This document shows, in pieces, positions 46,477 to 58,300 of a stretch of DNA of 64,000 nucleotides (the first letter of the stretch is position 1; each line of letters opens with the position of its first letter). The stretch is from Grammothele lineata (taxonomy: Eukaryota > Basidiomycota > Agaricomycetes > Polyporales > Polyporaceae). Both the position numbers and the translations under genes were made by a program. Under the pieces are notes generated by a model. It was not told the DNA's origin. It worked only from the letters and a program-made list of their open reading frames with translations, and ran no database searches. The stretch spans positions 976,132-1,040,131 of the forward strand of contig NDFF03000370.1 of the NCBI GenBank assembly GCA_002150815.3. The letters are read 5' to 3'.

Positions 46477-47473
46477 ATGCAGGCCATTAAATGTGTGTTG
46501 CCTCGACCCGCTCTCTTGCAGTCCCCCCTCTGACCCACCGCCAGGTGTTGTTGTAGGAGATGGTGCGGTGGGAAAGGCGAGTATCCATCTCGTGGCCTTC
46601 GCCGGCCCCGAGCTCATCGAACGAGGGTTATAGACGTGTCTTCTCATCTCGTACACCACCAATGCGTTCCCGGTGCGTCATTCAGGCACTCCTTCAGCTC
46701 TCCCACTACTGACACGTCCTGACGATTCAGGGCGAGTATATCCCCACTGGTGAGGCAACCATCACACGGAGCTATCACCCATAATTCCTCACTCGTTCAC
46801 CGCCAGTATTCGATAACTACTCGGCAAATGTCATGGTCGATGGCAAGACTATCTCCCTCGGCCTCTGGGATACCGCCGGTCAGGAGGATTACGACCGTCT
46901 CCGCCCGCTCTCTTACCCCCAGACGGACGTCTTCCTGGTCTGCTTCTCCCTCGTCAGCCCTCCCAGTTACGAGAACGTGCGAACCAAGGTCCGTCTTGTC
47001 CATTTCCACTATGCGCTGTATGAAGCTCACTCCGTCGTTTCCCATCGCGTCGTCAAGTGGTACCCCGAGATTTCGCACCATGCCCCCTCAACCCCCATAG
47101 TCCTCGTTGGCACCAAGTTGGATTTGCGTGAAGACCCTGCCACCATTGAGAAGCTCAGGGACCGGTCAGTGGCTTCGCCCCTTTGCCTCCCCCGACCATC
47201 GGCACTTACGTTTCCGCAGTCGGATGGCGCCTATCCAGTACACGCAAGGTGTGGATATGGCGAGGCAGATTGGGGCCGTGAAGTACTTGGAATGCTCCGC
47301 ACTGACCCAGAAAGGCCTCAAAACTGTCTTCGACGAGGCCATCCGCGCTGTTTGTGAGTTATGACCATATACCCTCACTTTGACCTGCCGATTGAGGAAC
47401 GATAAATGCAGTGAACCCTCCCCCGGCGCCGATGAGGAAGGGCAGCAAGGGCTCCAAGTGCATCATCGCTTGA
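46477..47473 (+). CDS. RAC1: Rac-type Rho GTPase
   Basis: Small GTPase controlling actin, polarity and hyphal growth. Exon 1 gives MQAIK, spliced to [11 protein letters not shown] (P-loop). The second intron (46577-46633) begins GC rather than GT and joins GK to [13 protein letters not shown]. Further exons yield [70 protein letters not shown] and [20 protein letters not shown]. The C-terminus [11 protein letters not shown] gives a CAAX box after a short basic stretch, so it should be prenylated. The Rac (not Cdc42) assignment rests on the match to Rac1 through switch II and on SALTQKGLK. All G motifs are intact. About 195 residues in eight exons. Confidence 0.95.
46577..46633 (+). other. GC-AG intron inside the RAC1 P-loop
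   Basis: Donor AAG|GCGAGT and acceptor TTATAG|ACG. Removal joins the codons for GK and TCLL, giving the invariant GDGAVGKTC P-loop. No GT donor nearby keeps this sequence, so the GC donor is required. Confidence 0.85.
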
Positions 47474-48207
47474 ATGAGTTCCCATATGCATCCCAGTAAC
47501 GACTCTCCAGTACGACTACTATCATCATACCATTTACAAGCTTGCATCCATTTACGACTTCTACGCGTCTCCCATCCGTTCGCGCTCCGCTCCGCCATCC
47601 GCCGCGCTACAGCCCCCGTCGCACAGACCGGTGCAAAATGGCCTCGCGCGGGGTTCATGACTGTCTCCTCCCCGCCGTTCGAAATCCCCTTCTAACTCTG
47701 CCGCGGTACGCTGGACAGGACCCCCTGTCATACTTCGGTGTCCTTCATGTCTGCCCTCACCGGTACCCTCTTCCTAGGTAGTGTCTCGAGTTGGTATCAT
47801 AGTACATTTGTTCAGGCCTCTATCCGTGCGCTCGGAGCTTGCCACTTGGATGATCATTCCCCGTCGTATCCTGTAATGTCGTATTGAATGGCCTGTAAGA
47901 CTCTTCTCTTTCCTCAACGTAGACACTTGCTGGATTTTACGACACTGCTACGATCATGTGATCTCCAAAGGTAAGGCGCGGCAAACAGCTACAGCTTCGC
48001 CCGCGGGCCGCTGGCAAGGTTACTCTACCACAGCAACGTTATATTGTACCACGTCCCCGTACGTTCTTGATCAGGTTTTAGAAGGTGGCGCGGCTCGTTC
48101 TGGAGTTTCTGCGTTGTGGTCGCCTGAACAGCACGTCTCGCCGTAGAGCAAAGATCTTCGCATCGTCCCTGCGTTCATTGGCGCTATCAGCGAGGTATTT
48201 CTCCGTC
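47474..48207. other. Intergenic, RAC1 to Ngl2-like gene
   Basis: 734 bp between co-directional genes. A frame open from 48085 to the next gene lacks an ATG before 48208. No other coding signal. Confidence 0.5.
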
Positions 48208-50038
48208 ATGTCCAGGACATATCAGCCGACAGTCGAGGATCTCGCGAAAGCGGAAGCACGCCGACTCAAGAAGGAAGAAGCAAAGCAGAACCCCCCACCG
48301 CCAGTTCAAGACGAGAGGGGAAAGATATTACCTCGCGAATGGGTCGAGATCTCTGGCGAAAGCTCCGGGGAGAGCCTTAGAGTCATGACGTGGAACGTAA
48401 GTCGTATGGGATCTGTATACTCGATGGCGGAAATGCTAATCAGTGATGAGTAACCAGATACTGGCTCAGACACTTGTCAGTAAGTCGTCTCATGGACAGC
48501 TAGCCATTCGGATTAGCAAATCTCAAGTAGTTCCATAGGGCGGGAGCTATTTCCGACGAGCGACTGCCTCAAAGCCAGCCAGCGAGAGCATATGTTGTAC
48601 CACGAAATACTCTCGCACAACGCTGCGATCTGCTGTCTGCAAGTCAGTACTTGCTACTGCATATTCGATCTCTTGCCACGCTGACATCCATCCCGGCAGG
48701 AAGTAGACAGGACAGAGAAACTCTTCCCCGTGCTCGCGCGGGCGGGCTACGCATGGGTCTATGCTGTAGGCCCGCGTAAAAAGCATGGTTGCCTCATCGC
48801 GTTCCGCAAGGACGCATTCGTGGTCACCCGCCAGCGTGTCGTAATGTACGACGAGCAAGACGTACGCGAGGAGGGCGGCTCTGAGGCGGCGCGGCGCGGG
48901 CTCAGCTTCCGCACGAAGAATATCGCCTCACTTGTTGCGCTGCGCAAGCTCAACGGCGGCGGCGGCGGCGGCGGCGCGGAGGGTGGGGAGGATGGTGTCA
49001 TTGTCGCGACGACACATCTGTTCTGGCATCCAGCGTGGGTGACACAGCTCTGTACATCGACGGAGACAACTGATGGCTCCGTTTGTCTCCTGACAGGTAC
49101 ACATATGAGCGTGCGAGGTTCGTACAACACTCCTCTTAGTTCCGGATAGCTAACCGACATTCATAGGCAAGCCGCGGTTCTCCTTCGTGAGGTTTCCAAA
49201 TTTCGCACGGAGGGTGACCCAGACCAGTCGCACTGGCCGTGCATCATCGCTGGGGGCATGTACATCGCATGGTTAAGACATTTCCGATGCTAACCGGACC
49301 CGGTGCGTCGCACATAGACTTCAACTTCCCTCCGGATGACGCAGCATACTCCCTCCTCGTCGGGGACGCGCTGCTCCCGACTCAGAAAACAAAGCTAGAT
49401 GCATCTCGCGTGGTGCACGCTTCCATAGACCCCTCCGTTCTCTCTGGAGTCTGCTTCACACCTGACGATGAAGACGAGGGCGCGGAGGGCGACCCAGATA
49501 GGATTATTGTCAACGCGCGTGCGGCGCGGCCGGCGGATGGGCTACTTTCTGACGACGAGCTCGAAGAACTGACCAGGCGGTCGTCGGGCGTCTTACCACT
49601 GACGAGTGTGTACGACGCTGGGCAGAGGCAGTTGTCCAATGTGATAGACGAAGGCCTGGCATTCAACAATAGGGTGTCGCTGCCCCCGGGACGCCGTGGC
49701 TCATTCGAGCCAATCTATACTAGCTACACGCACGTAAGGCATCTCTCCGTTCGCAAACTCGGACATCTCAAATGTTGATAACTTCTACTTGTCTAAAGTA
49801 TTGGCAAGCCGTACTGGGTAAGGATTCCCTTGCATCGAAATGCTGTATATCAGTCTTATTTACGTGTGTCATGTTCTCTGTAGACTATATCTTCGTCCTG
49901 GATGCACCTGGGCGCAAAGTCTCGGTCGCGCGACTCGCAAAACCGCATCCGAAGGAAGCCTTCAGGGAGGGCTTGCCTCGCAAGGGTGTATGCGGTAGCG
50001 ATCACATATCACTTGCGGCCGATCTCTGTTGGTTGTAG
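48208..50038 (+). CDS. NGL2: Ngl2/Ccr4-family RNA exonuclease (EEP fold)
   Basis: Endonuclease/exonuclease/phosphatase-fold protein. The yeast relative Ngl2 trims the 3' end of 5.8S rRNA. The N-terminal helix is charged (TVEDLAKAEARRLKKEEAKQ). LRVMTWNILAQTLV carries the first active-site Asn. HEILSHNAAICCLQEVDRTE holds the catalytic Glu. VIVATTHLFWHPAYTYERAR follows, after two short introns. IIAGDFNFPPDDAAYSLLVG supplies the catalytic Asp/Asn and needs a GC-AG intron (49256-49317). The end is CGSDHISLAADLCWL with the final SDH motif. A seven-glycine run (about 48955-48980) and an acidic insert (about 49465-49570) enlarge loops relative to yeast. Start at 48208 is the first ATG in frame. Confidence 0.87.
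49256..49317 (+). other. GC-AG intron before the DFN active-site motif
   Basis: Donor GGGG|GCATGT, branch-point-like CTAAC at 49290-49294, acceptor CACATAG|AC. Only this donor gives AGDFNFPPDD, the motif expected in this fold. The nearby GT at 49259 would shift the frame. Confidence 0.7.
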
Positions 50039-50442
50039 ACATAACTAGCAATCCAAAGAACACGCCGCTCACGCCGACAACTGCAAACGGGGACAGATAC
50101 GTGACGTTCATTATTGGAAAGAGCAGTAGAGGCTACACCCATTGGGAATGAAAAGAGAAAGAACGAGAGATCGTTATAAAGGGGTCTACTATAGGATGCG
50201 GACCTTTAGCCTTATGAATGATGATGGGATAGACAGATGCTCATGAGTTCGTAGACATGTAGGATAGAGGCAAGTGTGGACGCGGGAGGACGACAAATGT
50301 GTGAATGAGGTGAAAGGCTAAAAGCAGAGGGGAACGAAAGATCAGCGTAGGTAGGTACTGCCGTAGTCCGTCGGCGATTGCCAAGGTCTAAGTCCGTGTC
50401 GCCTCTCCCGTGAGCATCCACGCTTGCAAGCCGTGCCGCGCT
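50039..50442. other. Convergent intergenic region
   Basis: 404 bp between the stops of the Ngl2-like gene and the Rho GEF. Moderately AT-rich; 3' ends only, no coding signal. Confidence 0.5.
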
Positions 50443-53400
50443 TTACCGGCCGTTGGCGCGGTCAGAACCAACGAGGAGCTCGTCAAATAGCCCGCCCGCA
50501 CTCTTCTCGTTCCTTAACTGGAGCATGTACACGACACCCGTGCGGTGACCCCTGTCGCTCAGCTCGATTGCAACGCCCGTCTTGCCGACGCGCTCGACGC
50601 CGTCAGTGAGCACGATCGTCGAGATGAGCACGGTCTTGTCCTTGTTGTCTGCCTCGACGACGAGCTGCTTCACATTGGTAGGACTCTCGCGGTACAGCCG
50701 GAGGCGCGCGCTTCCGAGCGACTTCCACTGTGCGTGCTGCTGCTTGAGGAACACCTTGCACTTCATCTGCGCAGATACCACCGATGTCACCGGGCCTGTC
50801 GGTTGGGGCTTCTCTTGCACAGGCGACCCCGGTGGGCTCGGGTCTTCGATAGAGAACGAGCCCGCCGTGGACACGGACCGCATACTCATCTGCGCCGAAG
50901 GGAGGAGGGGGCGCGGTTGGGGAGCATGCAACCCACCGTTAACCATGTTCGGCAACGAGCTCGACGAACCACTCCTCTGGAGGTAGCCTGGCTGAGGCGG
51001 CGGGAGGTCTCCGGGGTAGCCGGGCATCGGGGGTTGGGGACCCGGGTTGAGTGGCATCGTCTGTGGACCCCCACTCAGAGAGCGTGACGATGGCATCTTG
51101 CGTAGGTCGTTCATGGGCGGCTCGGAAGGAGGTCTAGGAGGGGGGTAACCAGGTCCTGGACCCATTCCAGGACGATGCCCAGGACCCATCCCAATCGGAG
51201 GCTCGCCGCGAGGGTTAGAGGGAAGGCCTTGATAAGACTGGCCCACAGGAGGAGGTCCACTGTTGAGGCTCGGCTGGCGTGAAGGTGGCATACCCGGTCC
51301 ACCCATCATCGGGGGCGAAGGGCCGTGACCTAGGCTAGGGTTACGCTGCGGAGGCATACCAGGACCACCTGGGGGCATGTATGCACCAGGGGGAGGTCGG
51401 CCCATGTTTGCAGGCATCGTCTGGCCAGGACCGAAAGACTGAGGCGGCATGACTTGACCGGGACCAAATGCTTGAGGCGGCACAGTCTGGCCAGGCCCAA
51501 ACCCCCTGGGCATGGTATGTCCCGGGCCAAACCCTTGCGAAGGCATGACTTGCCCAGGTCTGAACGAACTTGGAGCGGTCGACGACCCTCGTGGTGGGAA
51601 GCCTTGGCTCACGGATCCAGGGCCTTGAGGTGACTGAGGTGATGATGGACCTAGGCCCATCTTGTCAAATTCCCCCATGAGAGCCGCATCAGCGAGCGCG
51701 GCACCTGCAGAATTGACTCGCGAAGGCGTGCCGGACGATCGAGAATGGACGCTGGCGGGGGACATAGCACGCTCGGGAGTGTTGTTGGCGGATGGGCCTC
51801 CTTGATTGCGATCCAGAGGGACGGAAGGAGGCCTTGAAACACTGTTGCCCGTGTTATTACCCATAGACGGCAATGCTGGCACTGGAGGAGGGGGGTTCTT
51901 GGAAGAAGGGGGGAACACTGCAAAATAATTAATAGCCACTTCAGGTTCGGGCTACGGTCAACATACACATCGACGCAGTGTCTATACACTCGCGGAAATC
52001 CGCGGCGAGGCGATCGCGAGTGGCCATAGAATCGGTGCGTAGCATTAAAGTCTCCTTGCGGAGAATAGTCACAGACAGTGTCACATCTGTTAAGACGGAT
52101 TCGTCAGTAGCTATCCGGAGACTTCCACGTTTCACTGACCATCGACGATCGCTACGCGTAGATGTTTGCCGGCGAGAGGCGGGTATAGTAGCCACATGTC
52201 GGGCCCATTGGGGCCAGCAATCTCTTGCTCCTTGGGAGACATCTTCTCACAAACCAACATCAAGTCGGTAAGCAGGAGAATATGCCCGCGTTCCTGCACA
52301 ACCTCCACATTCGTGGCTCGAGGAACAAAGGATATAACGACAGGAGTAGAGCAGCGCAGTTCTCGGGTATAGTGTAAGTTGGGCGGAGCAATCTGTAGAC
52401 GAACTTGCTATTGGCAAAGCAGAGTCAGTGAGCAGCTTTACTGAACAGTTGCCGACGAACCTTTGGCTTCATGGTAAAGATATCAAGGGTGCGTTCTGTA
52501 GAAAGCCGCCTTTCTAGGTCGGTGACAGGCGAAGACAACGTAGAGGTGGACGCCCGCCCATCTGTTGTAGGGGCCGTGTCAACAGACCTACGGCCACTAT
52601 AGACGCTGGATTAGTATATGCTTGTCGTGGAAGTCATCGAGCTCCCTAACCTGCTGGAACGACTATCGCTTGTCCGGGTGGAGTCGCTAGCCCGTTGTGA
52701 GGGAGATGCGGGAGTTGATGCCAAGGCACGTGGCTGCGGTTCCAACGTACTTTGCCGAGTTCGCATGTCTATCACCACTTCATCTTCGGTCTCTATGGGT
52801 GGCGGAGCAGCCACCTTAGGCGCGGAGCCGCCAACACGGACGTGCGCTCTCTGCTCGATGGTGGCCAATAGTCTGTCGAGCTTCTCCAGTGCACCAGTGA
52901 GCGATCTGTGGTCACTCCGACCCGGACTCGTGCTCTTCAGCAACCTATTATATAATTTCTTGTAGTACTTGAGGCGGCCCTTGGGAAGAAGGAAGAGTTC
53001 GTCCAGCGTCCAAATCGGTGGTTCGGCGGGATGCGCCGGAGACGATGTGGGGAGCGGAGGGGGGTTCGACGAGGAGAACATCGCGAGGACAGTGAGAACA
53101 CGCGGATTGGCTTGAACGGGCTCCCAGACATCAAAACCACTGCAATACTTGGCGGAGTAGTTGGTGTACGGGCCTTCTAAATCATCGATCTAGAGAAGAG
53201 CTGAGCGCGCTAGATGGAACGCTGGGGCTGGAGAGCCTACCCATTTCATCAATAGGTCGCCCAATCCCTTCGGATTGGTGCCAATCTCCTTCAGTTTCTA
53301 AACGCCCAATGGCTGAGCGAAGCGATGCAGAGAAACACCAGCGCACGTACCGAGAGCAACGAACGATTGGCCTTGTAGATGCCCTCTATGGTTCGGAACA

Positions 53401-53974
53401 TGGTGTCCAATTCGGGGGGCGGGAGGTTCGAGCGCGACCATGCTCCGGCTACTTTCTACAGAGCGCATAGCGAATTTGAATGATTAGTGACCTCGGGGAG
53501 AGCGGAAGTAAGGAGGACGGCAAATGGAAGCCGCAACGCACTCGGATGACGCCCGTGAGGAGCTCCACATATAGCTTCTCCGTGTCAATGAGGTCGGTAA
53601 GTGGATTGGCTTTCTTGGGCTTTCCGTCGGCTGATGGCGATGGCGGGGCCGGTGGTAATGCTCCAGGCAGAGGCGTTACCGGCGTGAGAGGAGCGGAGCC
53701 AAGGGCTTTTCGAGATGGCAGTGAGACATGCGCATGGTGCATAACACGGGGGAGAGAAGGACGTACACAAGTCGGACGCGCTCAAGGACGCTTTAATATC
53801 GATGGGAGAGGGCTTGTGGGGAACCTGAGGTGCTAGATCCTCTGCGAGATCCTGGACAATCTTGGGCGGGGGCTGGGGAACGGCGTATTCGAAGTCGAGG
53901 GGCGGGATGGATGGCAGCTTGTCCTCCTTGGCGGGCGGAGGAAGAGGCTTTGAGGGGACGTCGGAGAGGGCCAT
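50443..53974 (-). CDS. Rho-family guanine nucleotide exchange factor (DH-PH) with Pro-rich tail
   Basis: Predicted activator of Rho GTPases. The N-terminus is Pro-rich (MALSDVPSKPLPPPAKEDKL). The DH region starts NPLTDLIDTEKLYVELLTGV, a Dbl-homology helix 1, and continues through KVAGAWSRSNLPPPELDTMF, IEGIYKANRSLLSKLKEIG and LLMKWIDDLEGPYTNYSAKY. WTLDELFLLPKGRLKYYKKL follows. A Ser/Arg/Thr-rich linker precedes a PH-type domain (VEVVQERGHILLLTDLMLVC, then MWLLYPPLAGKHLRVAIVDG). The C-terminal half is Pro/Gly/Met-rich with tandem FGPGQ(T/V)MP repeats. It ends in a second PH-like fold (FLKQQHAQWKSLGSARLRLY) finishing GSDRANGR. About 1,000 residues; roughly nine introns. Target GTPase not known; RAC1 lies 3 kb away. 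Confidence 0.85.
51412..51562 (-). repeat. Coding 30-bp tandem repeats (FGPGQxMPPQ) in the Rho GEF
   Basis: Five imperfect copies of a ten-residue unit of the form (P/Q)xFGPGQ(T/V)MP in the disordered C-terminal half. Copies differ at several bases, so this is an older array than the one in the WW gene. Confidence 0.8.
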
Positions 53975-54426
53975 GAGAGAGCGAGGGGAGAGCGGGGGAA
54001 GGAGCGTGGATGCGCGAAGGCGAGTCGAGCTGGGACGAGCGCGAGGGCCGTCAGCTGGCAGCGGAGGCGAGCGGGAAGGAAGAGGGCAAGGAACGTGCAG
54101 GGACCCCGAGTCGGCCGTGCCCTTGCCTTGCAGCGATGTCCAAGACGCCAACTTCGAGCCGCTTGCGAGCCGCCGTTGAGCGCTGAGCCGCCGTCCCATT
54201 CGCCTCTGCCTCTGCCTGCACGTCCTGTCACCGCCCAGACGCAGTCACGTGAGCCCCCCGCCCGTCCCCCATTCGCCCTCTCCCCAGTGCACCCACACCC
54301 ACTGTGCACCCGACGTCCATCGAGCCCCGACCAGTGCGCACGCGTCCTGCTCTTCACTCCCCTTCCGTCCGCACGCGGTCGCTCCAGGCACTCGCGTCCT
54401 CGCCGCCTCCCCACTCACGCCGCTCC
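53975..54426. other. Bidirectional promoter region, Rho GEF / OCIA-like gene
   Basis: 452 bp between divergent starts. Strongly C/T-rich on the + strand from about 54240. No coding signal recognised. Confidence 0.5.
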
Positions 54427-55350
54427 ATGTCCCTCGCCAAGAGCTGGTTCGACCACACCTTCCCCTCGCGCGCAAGGACGGAGGAGCTCCTCCGGCCAGA
54501 CTTCGAGTCTGGCCTCCTCTCTCAGCACGACTATCAACTCGCCGTCTCCTTCCTCCCCGGTAATCACCGGTACCTGCCTGTGCGTCTCCATTCTCTCTCG
54601 TCTCTTGCCGATTGACCCGCTCATCGTCATGTCTCATACGGCATCCACTCAGTACGCCCACACCGCCCTCTGGGGAGCCTTGTCAGGCATTCTCCTGTAC
54701 AGGTTCAAGCCCAAAGCCCGCTTCCCCCTCACTGTCATCTCGGTTTCTGCTGCGTCAGGGTATGGAATTGGCATCGTCAGTTACTTCCGTCAACACACGA
54801 ATTTCGCGCGACAGCTCGATGACCGGCAAGCGTTCCTTCTCGCTCTCGAGAATGTCAATAGACGCCTCGGAAACCCGACGTCGCTCTTTCCTCAGCTGGA
54901 CAGCGCCAAGATGCTCGAGAATGTCATGAAGCGCAAGCAGGAGCATGGAGAGGTGCTCAGCCCCGCCGACGAACTGCTCGGAGATACTTCTGCCATAGCC
55001 GCCGATGACAAACCGCGCCTGGAGTATCCAGTTCCGCCACGAGGTGATCCTAACTGCCGCCGACAGAGATGCTCACGCTCAAACCGCAATTACCCCCACA
55101 CGTAGTCATCGAACCATCCACGACCAATGCTCGTTCTAAAAGCACATGGGATGCTATCCGCGAAGCGAATTTACAAAGCGCCGGCAAACATTCTGCTTGG
55201 GATGAACTTCGACAACGTCACGAACGACAGCGAGTGTCGGGTCGTGTGGCTATGTCGCAGAACGCGCCAGAAGTTGAAGACCCACGAGCCAAGGCGCAGG
55301 CAGAATTTGATGCCATTCTCGAAGCTGAGCGCAAAGCCGCTAGGGCATGA
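54427..55350 (+). CDS. Small membrane protein, OCIA-domain-like
   Basis: The start MSLAKSWFDHTFPSRARTEE leads through SGLLSQHDYQLAVSFLPGNH to an intron (donor GTGCGT at about 54581, acceptor CACTCAG at 54651). The next exon reads YAHTALWGALSGILLYRFKP, then ARFPLTVISVSAASGYGIGI and VSYFRQHTNFARQLDDRQAF. The pattern of two hydrophobic segments with a 'YG..G..SY...C/H..F' end resembles OCIA-domain proteins of mitochondria and endosomes, but the match is partial. An acidic/basic tail follows. A second intron joins EYPVPPR to VIEPSTTNARSKSTWDAIRE, and the protein ends AILEAERKAARA. Gene structure is convincing; family is tentative. Confidence 0.75.
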
Positions 55351-58300
55351 ATACGGAGCTCCTGTGCTCCGAAGAGCGTTCGGTCCGTCCTTCGGCGGCG
55401 GATATAACACGTAACATACAGTCCGTTTCCGTGTATTCCTCAAACCTGTCGCGTATGTACTGACATGAAGGGCGACCAGCCGGATCTATTTTATGTAGCA
55501 TAGTGACACTGAGGATCAAACAAACTTCTTTCCAGCTTCCATTCCGATCTGATTGCGCGTCGACGGCGATTTCTGTCTATGACATGCAGGTGTGAGGAGG
55601 TGTGAGTATCCGTTTCCAAAGGAGTGATGGTTGCCAGTCTCATCCGTCCGCGGAGGCATTGCCGCATTCCAGGAGACAGTTGGATTGGTACGTGTTCGCG
55701 CTCCGACACCTGAGCGCCGCTCTCGGACTGCAGGACCATGCAGCTCGGGCGGGCATCATCGCGGACGGAGCGAGGTGGGATCTCCGAATGTAAGCGATAG
55801 GTTGTTCCGTTCTACCACGAAAAGTCCTCGAGGGTACTGGTCACCTCCAGTACGTCTCTGGATATCGTGTCCGTCTATGTCCTCGGAGATGTGTTCTCTG
55901 TGTTCCTGGTATTCAGTAATGGCTCCGCCGTCGGCTCTGACGCCCCGATGTTCGCTGAGTCCTTGGAACACGACCATTCTGACTGTTTGGGTTTAATCAT
56001 GTTCGTGGCTGCCTATCCCGCACACATTCCCCCCGAACGCGTTGAATACTTCCAGATAACCCAAGATGGTAGAACATACCTTAATGCCCTGATCATCACC
56101 TTTCGCCCACGGTCATCAGAATTTCGTGGGAGGTGTCATGCCTCATGCATGACGTCATGACCCTAAATCAGGGGTCCGAGCCCGAGATACTGATCAGCAT
56201 CGTTCCGAGGCAGACTTGTCTTCCAACCGATTGTACAGCGTCGTTACAAGTTATACCCTCCGAAGGCCGTTGATCATCTTCTCCTTCCACATCAGTGCTG
56301 CGATCCTCCAGAATTCATTCAACGCATTCATGGGTTGGCAGAAGACATTTACTCTCGCGCGGCGCGCCAAAGGTTGCCACCTGGTCACGAACGAGGTTGT
56401 CAGTCAGATCGAGCCGGGTTTGCAGGGAGTTAAGGTCGGTGAAATCGTTGTTACGATGTTTACGTCCCCGTTGCCACGAGGAATTAGCCTGATGTGACAT
56501 TGCGATGCACCTTGTGGTTTGATCAAGGCTGTACAAAACGATACGCTGAAGCCCGGACGATAGAAGTCATTCATTTGACACCCTCATTCATATTCGTCGG
56601 ATGCAGCTGCACGTGAATGTAGTAGCTAACGACCACATTCATTCTTGCACAGGCTGGCGTGCTATATCTCTTCATGTGGGTGAAGAACTTCGTAGATCAC
56701 GACGCGTATGCTACTCTGGCTGGCGGTCGTGCACTGACTGGCAAGTTCGCGAACTGACGGTTTGTACGCCCAGACAACACACGTCCGCTGCGCTCACCAT
56801 CAACGAGAATTTTGATCCAGGTGAGCACCACCGTATATTTCTTCCGCCCTGCACGGACCACGCTCGTTGTCGGCACCATTGAAATCCGTTGAAACGCAGA
56901 TGTTCGGCGAGGTAAGGGTCTTCTCCGAAGCTTCCAGGTGTAATCAATTTGGGCGTGGTGGAAGCTGATTGGTGTGTGTCGCCGGCAGATATGGATATGG
57001 CCCTCGACAACATTGTACCAGAGAGCCTGAATTGGGAGCATACGGACGAAGGGCCCGAGTAAGCATCCAGTTCTGTCCATCGGCTCGAGCTCGCATCGCC
57101 GGCGGCCATCTGACGGCCCATTTTCTACCTGCTGCTACACAGCGACTCGTAAGCGACTTCATGCGTGAAGGCCTATATTGCGCTAACGATGATGCCTCGT
57201 GAAGGGTGTCCCATACGAAGACCTCTCTTATTGGGACTTCTATCTGCATCCCAATTACGGAGGGCCGTCTGAATCTCGGCACCTGGCAAGGCGAGTCTCT
57301 CGATAGCTCTGTATCCACGGGGTTAGAACACTGACGCGCTGGACATGCTCTACGTGCCTGGTATCCATGGGGTATACTCTGCAGGTATTTACCTCACAGA
57401 ATTCCGGCACGCTCCCCACACTCGTCGTGTGGTCGCGACGATCCTGTACGTGAACTTAGTGAACGCGCTCGGAGATCCGCCCATTGCTGACTAGCGATGC
57501 TGTACAGTTCGTAAGGGGTGATACATACGGATATGTACAGAAGAATAGAGATAAATCGCTCGCCTAGTCCATATCAGAGAGAATGTCCGGCGCGAGCGGG
57601 GTGTGAATATCAATGCTGCTGACCCGAAAATAGATATCGAGGACTGGAGGATTCTGGCGGCCTACTGAGGTGGGGCCATGGACACGAGCGGCGTGTCTTG
57701 AGCCAATACTCGAGGAGCATGCCGCGAAAGACGGGAGACGGACGGTTGACCCCTCTGCGCGGATCCTATCGCGGGGTTGATTTTGTAAATGGCCGTGGGC
57801 GGCACCGGTTCGGTTGGGAGGGCGGGTGCGCACGTGGCGGCCAGGGCGGCGATCCTGATCGGGAGGGCGAGCGGTTGGAGGCGGTTAGCTGGTGTTAGCG
57901 ATGCACCGCTGGGCTGCCGCCTGGTGCCGCGCGGTGCACGAGCGCAGGGCTGCGGATAGGATGGCGGCGGTCGTAATGGCGGCAGCTGCCACAGGTGTCC
58001 GCGGAAGGCATGGAGATGGCTGTACAGATGGGCTAGCGGTGAGAGCCGCGCGCTGGACGGAGTGACGCACGATGCAGAGGCGACGCGGGGCGACGGCCGC
58101 TCGGTGAGCTCATCCCTTTGAAGGGGCGTTCAGGCGAGAAGCCGTCTCCGCGGAGGTCCGTCGAGGAATACGCGTCGAGGAGGACCGTGGACGGGCGCTG
58201 GGGCGGTTGCGAGCGCAGGACGTCAGGCCGGGCCAGGATCCGGCACCGCGCAGCCAAGACGACGGGAGGTGGGCCCGTCTGGCGAGGCTGTCGAGGCTGT

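Noticed and set aside
48085..48207. N-terminal extension of the Ngl2-like protein resembling a presequence
   Set aside because: Begins at a non-ATG codon; no in-frame ATG before 48208. Would need a 5' exon I cannot support.
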